DNA of 64,000 bases from contig WGOE01000009.1 in assembly GCA_016124195.1 (NCBI GenBank), positions 124,001 through 188,000 of the forward strand. The letters are read 5' to 3'. Positions 61,192-64,000 of the stretch are shown here, piece by piece. Each line of letters begins with the position of its first letter. Position 1 is the stretch's first letter. The DNA comes from a bacterium (lineage in GTDB: Bacteria; Pseudomonadota; Alphaproteobacteria; Rhodobacterales; Rhodobacteraceae). Made by a program: the position numbers and the translations under genes. Under the pieces are notes generated by a model, which saw only the letters and a program-made list of their open reading frames with translations, did no database searches and was not told the DNA's origin.

Positions 61192-61887
61192 TCAGATCAG
61201 CGCCACCCAGGCCCGCGCGATGGCCAGCCCCGTCGCATCGGCGGCAACCCCCTCGCGCGCCTCGCGGCTGGCCAGGCCAGCACGCCAGCCCGGCTCCATC
61301 CTTTCGCAAGCCTCGGGAAAGAGCCGCGTCCACGACCGCACCACGGCGCGCGAGGCCTCGAAATGGAACTGCATGCCATAGCCCGCGCGGCCCCGGCGAT
61401 AGCATTGCACCGCCGCTACCGCAGAGCTTGCCAGCAGCGTGGCTCCGGGCGGCAGGGTGAAGGTGTCGGAGTGCCATTCGAAAATCCCGAAGCGGTCGGG
61501 CAGGGCGCCCAGCACCGGATCACTTGCCGCCTCGGGCTGGCGCGTCACCGGGCACCAGCCGAATTCGCGCGCCGTGCCCAGATCGTTGCGCGCCCCGAGG
61601 CCGCGCGCCATCACCTGCGCACCCAGGCAGATCCCCAGCACCGCCTGGCCCGCCTCTGCCGTTTCGGCCATCAGCTGGGCCAGGTGCGGCAGATAGGGAT
61701 GGGCGTCGTCATCCAGCGCCGATTGTTCGCCGCCAAAGCTGACCAGCGCATCGAAATCACCGCGCCTTGGCAGCGTCGCGTCCAGCCAGGGCCGATAGAT
61801 CTCGACCTGTGCCGCCGCCTCGTGCAGGGCCACGCCCACCTGGCCGTGATGGCTTACCTTCGTGTTCTCGACAATCGCGACCCGCAT
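61192..61887 (-). CDS. Class I glutamine amidotransferase-like protein
   Basis: A 231-residue GATase1-fold protein resembling the GMP synthase-like amidotransferases: nucleophile Cys in LGICLGAQVMARGLG (about residue 85) and a His-x-Glu in MQFHFEASRAVV (about residue 178). The synthase partner is missing, so it may act on a small molecule such as gamma-glutamyl compounds. The ATG at 61887 has GGAAGGG upstream; a start at 61917 is not supported. It is divergent from guaB. Confidence 0.9.
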   Translation of the reverse strand: MRVAIVENTKVSHHGQVGVALHEAAAQVEIYRPWLDATLPRRGDFDALVSFGGEQSALDDDAHPYLPHLAQLMAETAEAGQAVLGICLGAQVMARGLGARNDLGTAREFGWCPVTRQPEAASDPVLGALPDRFGIFEWHSDTFTLPPGATLLASSAVAAVQCYRRGRAGYGMQFHFEASRAVVRSWTRLFPEACERMEPGWRAGLASREAREGVAADATGLAIARAWVALI

Positions 61888-61989
61888 GCCACAGCCCTTC
61901 CTTCCGGTTTTGCGCATCCTGCCCGGGTGCCGCGCCGGCGCAAGGGGGAAAGCTGCCTTACGGCCCTTGCCAATCCCCGCGCGAAGTGA

Positions 61990-63489
<1,500 letters not shown>

Positions 63490-63522
63490 GGCGTGACCGC
63501 CCAGATCGCCACAGGAGGTGAG

Positions 63523-64000
63523 ATGCGCGCCTTGATCACCGGAGCGGGGGCTGTGGGCGGCATCGGCATGGCTTGCGCCCGCGTTCTGGGGCAGGCCGGC
63601 TATTCTCTTGTGATATCAGCATCCTCTGGCCGGATCTTCGCGCGGCAGGCTGAACTTTTGGCCGAAGGTTTCGAGGTTGAGGCGCATCAGGGCGATCTGA
63701 CCGAACCCACCGAAGTGGCGCGCTTGGCCACCCTGTGCGGCGCGGTCGATGTGCTGGTCAACAATGCCGGCATGGGAAGCCAGTCCGAGCCGGCCTTGTC
63801 GCAAAGCTTCCTGCAGATGCCGCCCGAGGCCTGGCGCCGCGCGCTTGATGTCTCGTTGACCTCCGCGGTTCTGGTGACGCGGGCGATGCTGCCGGGCATG
63901 GTCGCGCGAGGCCATGGCCGTGTCATCATGATGGCTTCGGTCACAGGGCCCTTGGTGTCGAACCCGGGCGAAAGCGCCTATTCCGCCGCCAAGTCCGCGA
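63523..64000 (+). CDS. Short-chain dehydrogenase/reductase (3' truncated by window end)
   Basis: A frame of 159 codons, still open at the window edge. It starts MRALITGAGAVGGIGMACAR (Rossmann loop), with DVLVNNAGMGSQ and the active-site pattern S...Y-x-x-x-K in IMMASVTGP and ESAYSAAKSA. Strong AGGAGGTGAG ribosome binding site. A GTG at 63493 is in frame but less likely. Substrate unknown. It starts 34 bases after the guaB stop, so may be cotranscribed. Confidence 0.88.
   Translation, partial: MRALITGAGAVGGIGMACARVLGQAGYSLVISASSGRIFARQAELLAEGFEVEAHQGDLTEPTEVARLATLCGAVDVLVNNAGMGSQSEPALSQSFLQMPPEAWRRALDVSLTSAVLVTRAMLPGMVARGHGRVIMMASVTGPLVSNPGESAYSAAKSA

Overview
The window is a GC-rich alphaproteobacterial chromosome segment, almost certainly from the Rhodobacter/Paracoccus side of the Rhodobacterales (Rhodobacteraceae/Paracoccaceae). 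Signs of this are the order dusB(nifR3)-ntrB-ntrC-ntrY-ntrX-hfq-hflX, an NtrC without the GAFTGA loop as in Rhodobacter capsulatus, a HemB without zinc-binding cysteines, a fused IspDF, and lineage-restricted proteins (DUF6477 and DUF6456 types). I see no tRNA, rRNA, CRISPR array, insertion sequence, integrase or phage structural gene. This is housekeeping chromosome with small accessory patches.

Layout. 0-2.6 kb: a uracil-DNA-glycosylase-like gene, an SseB-type gene and the rplM-rpsI ribosomal operon. 2.6-8.4 kb: a DUF1127 gene divergent from a MocR-type regulator, a small orphan, a polyamine-type ABC transporter (two permeases and an ATPase, no binding protein) and a convergent TetR gene. 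8.5-12.3 kb, minus strand: a P-loop ATPase, metA (acetyl-CoA-type signature), an alpha/beta hydrolase and a PPK2 kinase. 12.3-16.9 kb: three exporters of the DMT/MFS classes, a nitroreductase and an ABM-domain protein. 17-20.3 kb: guaA divergent from an MttB-like methyltransferase. 20.4-23.1 kb: DUF6477 divergent from a DUF6456/helix-turn-helix protein that I think is the gene transfer agent activator GafA, then a lysine-rich coiled-coil protein. 23.2-32 kb: lipA, a GST, a diheme cytochrome c, hpt with a 59-residue membrane protein, a COQ10-like protein, two polyprenyl-phosphate sugar enzymes, and a tightly overlapped ispDF-pgpA-cinA block.

32.3-41.3 kb is the nitrogen and RNA regulation block (dusB-ntrBC-ntrYX-hfq-hflX). 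41.3-47.2 kb: a penicillin/AHL-type acylase, a beta-hydroxyacid dehydrogenase, a SYLF lipoprotein, hemB and a small membrane protein. 47.2-54 kb: mfd, two MFS transporters and a DsbA/FrnE-like oxidoreductase. 54-61.9 kb: an AlkA-type glycosylase with an esterase, a sugar cluster (lacI-GH1-glk), a PhyH dioxygenase, a SLAC1/TehA-type transporter and a GATase. 62-64 kb: guaB and a truncated SDR gene. guaA, hpt and guaB put much of GMP synthesis and salvage in this window without linking them.

The signals not explained by genes are mostly short dispersed repeats at gene ends: a CCCGTGG...TTTATGAAC element (three copies, one with a nested palindrome), paired TTTTCTGCGAAAA palindromes (two loci), and GTAGGATGGGC hairpin doublets (two loci, one supplying a stop codon). 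There is also a three-arm inverted repeat that can fold two ways, a tandem repeat just before the hfq start, and GafA-like/DUF6477 coding. The GafA-like gene and the repeat families are the best candidates for a closer look. I found no clear wholly new multi-gene system.
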